Origin: Gymnopilus junonius
Taxonomy: Eukaryota; Basidiomycota; Agaricomycetes; Agaricales; Galerinaceae
DNA: 39,618 nt
Assembly (NCBI GenBank): GCA_015501075.1
Contig: JADNYJ010000302.1
Coordinates: forward strand, 1-39,618
Direction of reading: 5' to 3'
Each line of letters opens with the position of its first letter. Positions within the stretch are counted from its first letter, which is position 1. Both the position numbers and the translations under genes were made by a program. The notes beneath the pieces are model-generated. The model made no database searches, was not told the DNA's origin, and worked only from the letters and a program-made list of their open reading frames with translations. Below, in pieces: positions 37,812 to 39,618 of this stretch.

Positions 37812-38160
37812 CCACCACATTAGGGGGGAAGCCCTGCTTCCTGAGAATCAATCAACACTTTGTGATTGAGGGAAGAGAAGAACTGTGCCACGTCGAAGGT
37901 GATGACACTGGTCTTTAATCCACGAGCCCACCCTGCATGCACTAAGTGCATGAGGAGCAGGCCCGCATCCTCCGTGGAGCGCTGACGCACTCCACTGAGT
38001 TGATTAGGGTGAAAGATATCATGCTTAACAGCATCGAATTGAATGCAGTTGGAAAGCATTTTCTCAACCAATTTGCCAAGAGTGTTCAGGAGCACAATGG
38101 GTCTGAATGCCTTAGGCGTGGAATATGAGGGCTTGTTCGGTTTAGGAATGATCACCGACA
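37812..38160 (-). pseudogene. LINE ORF2 RT N-terminal part (core deleted)
   Basis: IIPKPNKPSYSTPKAFRPIV, LLNTLGKLVEKMLSNCIQF, GVRQRSTEDAGLLLMHLVHA and TFDVAQFFSSLNHKVL (motif A) are present. Motifs B and C (the YxDD box) are removed by the deletion, which joins PPNVVG to FWEASKQ across shared TTCT-like bases. Confidence 0.83.
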
Positions 38161-38900
38161 GGACTCCTTAAAGTGAGTCGGCCAATACCCAACCCGAAGG
38201 CAGGCATTAGCTAACTGCACGAACACCTGAGACAGTGTTCGTCGTGAATATTGCCTTAAGGTGTGACCACTTAATATGATCAGGACCCGCGCTGAGTTGT
38301 TGGAGCAGGATGCCAAGGCCTCCCTCAATTCCAACAGTGAAAAGGTGGTCCACTCTCGCACTTCCATATCGGGAGGGAGGTGAGACCACTAATGTCGTAC
38401 GTTCGGTCAGAGGCCGAGTTGTACGTGCCATGAAGGGCGTCCCAAGGGAGGGCATATCATGGCAAGGCTGTCCGTTAATTGGATAGCCTCGGAGGTGGTA
38501 ACTTGCGCTGCTGGATCCAGTTCATTAGATCCCAGGGGCGCTTGTTAGTAGTGGCAACTTCAGTGATGCATTCATCAAAGAACTTGCGCTTAGCAGCTTT
38601 GACAGCTTTGCGGAAAATTTTGGTTATCCGAGAGTTATCTCGCTGATAAGCATCGAAGGATCCTCACAGGAGTTGTCCCACCAAGGACGGAGTGAGGAGA
38701 TACGAATCATCTTGGAATACTTTCGCCAAGCATCCGAGAAGGCAGAAGCCACATCCGAAGACACAGCCTCCACCTGATCTGGACATCGGCGCAAGGGATC
38801 AATGCCCTTGAGCTTCTCAATGATGGAACAACAGAAGTCATCCAATTGATCCGGTGGCAGTGAGTGCATCGGAACAGTTGCTGCCGGAGCGACAGAAATA
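38161..38900 (-). pseudogene. LINE ORF2 linker (L10)
   Basis: Collinear with the L5 and L9 linker (SIIEKLKGIDPL, FSDAWRKYSKMIRIS, RPWWDNSCEDPS, and EVREWTTFSLLELREALASC), but broken by about eight small indels, mostly single-base losses. Confidence 0.75.
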
Positions 38901-39613
38901 GAACAAGCCAGCGGAACATGGTCCGATGGCCCGTGCCACAGTTCCCTTGCCGAGTGCCTGCAGACAGCTCCTCGGTAGGCTGAATGAAGATGAGGTCGAT
39001 GACCGACTCTCATAGTGATGGGTTACCAGGGATATGGGTGGGACCCGGATTGACTGGGAGAGAAAGCATCAATCCCAGCATAGCTGCTGTGTTCAGCAGG
39101 TTATTGGCTGTCGTCGATGATGCAGGACACCAGGGTCCCACTTATTCGAGTGACAGTTGAAATCACCCCCCATGTAGTGAAACATTGGGAGAAGTCGGCC
39201 TGCTCAGTGAGCAAGTCGATAGCTGTGTGCTTGTCATCAGAATACACATTCAGTAAGTTAACAATGGTGTCCCCAGTGAACAGGGAAACCGCCATGATAT
39301 CGCGATGATCTATAAGATCGCGTCGCATGGCAGGGCGCCAGGGTTCAGCCTCGCCGAAACGTAGGTCAGAACACGTGGCCGGAGCCCAGTGGGATCAGGC
39401 CGAACCATTACCTTCCAATCAGGGTGGTTCGGAGCACCAATAACTCACCTTCGGTATCTCTCGAAGACGGGGCACGTCGTATCTCACGCCAAGGTGGCTC
39501 TTGCAAGAAAATATTGTCAAAAGAATTTTTTAGATGGTCGAGAAGTACATCATATGACCATAGTTCTGGTTACAATTGTACGAAATAATTCTAACATCCT
39601 CCTTTCTTCTCAT
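38901..39613 (-). pseudogene. LINE ORF2 endonuclease (L10)
   Basis: Starts at the ATG in TAATG at 39613. The QEPPW glutamate motif is followed by REIRRAPSSRD-like sequence, where L9 has a TGA. LLNVYSDDKHTAIDLLTEQAD, a GDFN-like segment near 39165 and GPSDHVPLACSIS complete it. Several indels break the frame. Confidence 0.78.
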
Positions 39614-39615
39614 TA
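39611..39615 (-). promoter_or_regulatory. ORF1 stop / ORF2 start overlap (TAATG), L10
   Basis: Same arrangement as at 31363-31367. The last three bases of the window (CGA on the minus strand) are the final visible codon context of ORF1. Confidence 0.65.
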
Positions 39616-39618
39616 TCG

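Larger units (their letters stand above)
36496..39618 (-). mobile_element. LINE copy L10, ORF2 and 3' UTR
   Basis: A long minus-strand copy from the very end of ORF1 (window edge) through endonuclease, linker, RT start, RNase H, finger and 3' UTR. A deletion of about 0.9 kb near 37811 removes the RT core. The 3' UTR (36496-36896) ends at TATATAAAT without poly(A). A shortened form of the GGGCCC-flanked block is present. Confidence 0.88.

Overview
This window is a nest of transposable elements with no recognisable single-copy host gene outside them. It looks like a repeat-rich compartment of a filamentous fungus, most likely a basidiomycete (Agaricomycotina). That assignment is inference from the mix of element types: Ty1/copia elements with UBN2-type Gag, a Tad-like LINE encoding endonuclease, RT, RNase H and a zinc finger, a Ty3/gypsy scrap, and a 61-bp GT-AG intron in one captured gene.

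Four element types account for almost every base. (1) One LINE family is present in ten fragments, called L1-L10 here. Assembled from the fragments it has a short 5' UTR, an ORF1 with zinc knuckles, a TAATG overlap, an ORF2 (APE-type endonuclease, linker, RT, RNase H, C-terminal Cys/His finger), a 3' UTR of about 400 bp and poly(A). (2) Copia-B has a 165-bp LTR and is present in six pieces (B1-B5 plus a scrap). (3) Copia-A is one complete LTR element of 5606 bp with 508-bp LTRs. (4) One 3042-bp DNA-transposon-like element has an 8-bp target duplication, imperfect terminal inverted repeats, ~10-bp minisatellite arrays at both ends and an intron-containing gene fragment inside.

Layout. 1-1341 L1(+); 1343-1726 L2(-), the LINE 5' end; 1745-1958 gypsy scrap; 1959-5039 B1(-); 5040-7288 L3(+); 7289-8072 L4(-); 8073-11715 B2(+); 11716-13332 L5(+); 13333-13438 Copia-B scrap(-); 13439-17653 B3(-), split by L6(+, 15057-16624); 17654-25042 L7(+), split by Copia-A(-, 17838-23443); 25043-26286 B4(+), fused in frame to L8(+, 26287-29004); 29036-29888 B5(-); 29889-36495 L9(-), split by the DNA element (33353-36394); 36496-39618 L10(-).

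Three insertions are proved by exact target duplications: L6 into B3 (15 bp), Copia-A into L7 (5 bp) and the DNA element into the L9 5' UTR (8 bp). A fourth duplication, AAACA, is split: its left half flanks B4 at 25042 and its right half flanks B2 at 11716. One ancestral insertion has therefore been rearranged, or the assembly is mis-joined there. Nearly all coding sequence is broken by indels, by internal deletions and by stops at former CpG sites. Nothing here looks fully autonomous. The best-preserved reading frame is an 821-codon chimera of copia Gag with LINE RT and RNase H. The points most worth following up are the DNA element with its captured gene, the chimeric frame, the split target duplication, the ORF1/ORF2 stop-start overlap, and a TGA shared by most LINE copies ahead of a still-open zinc-finger extension.
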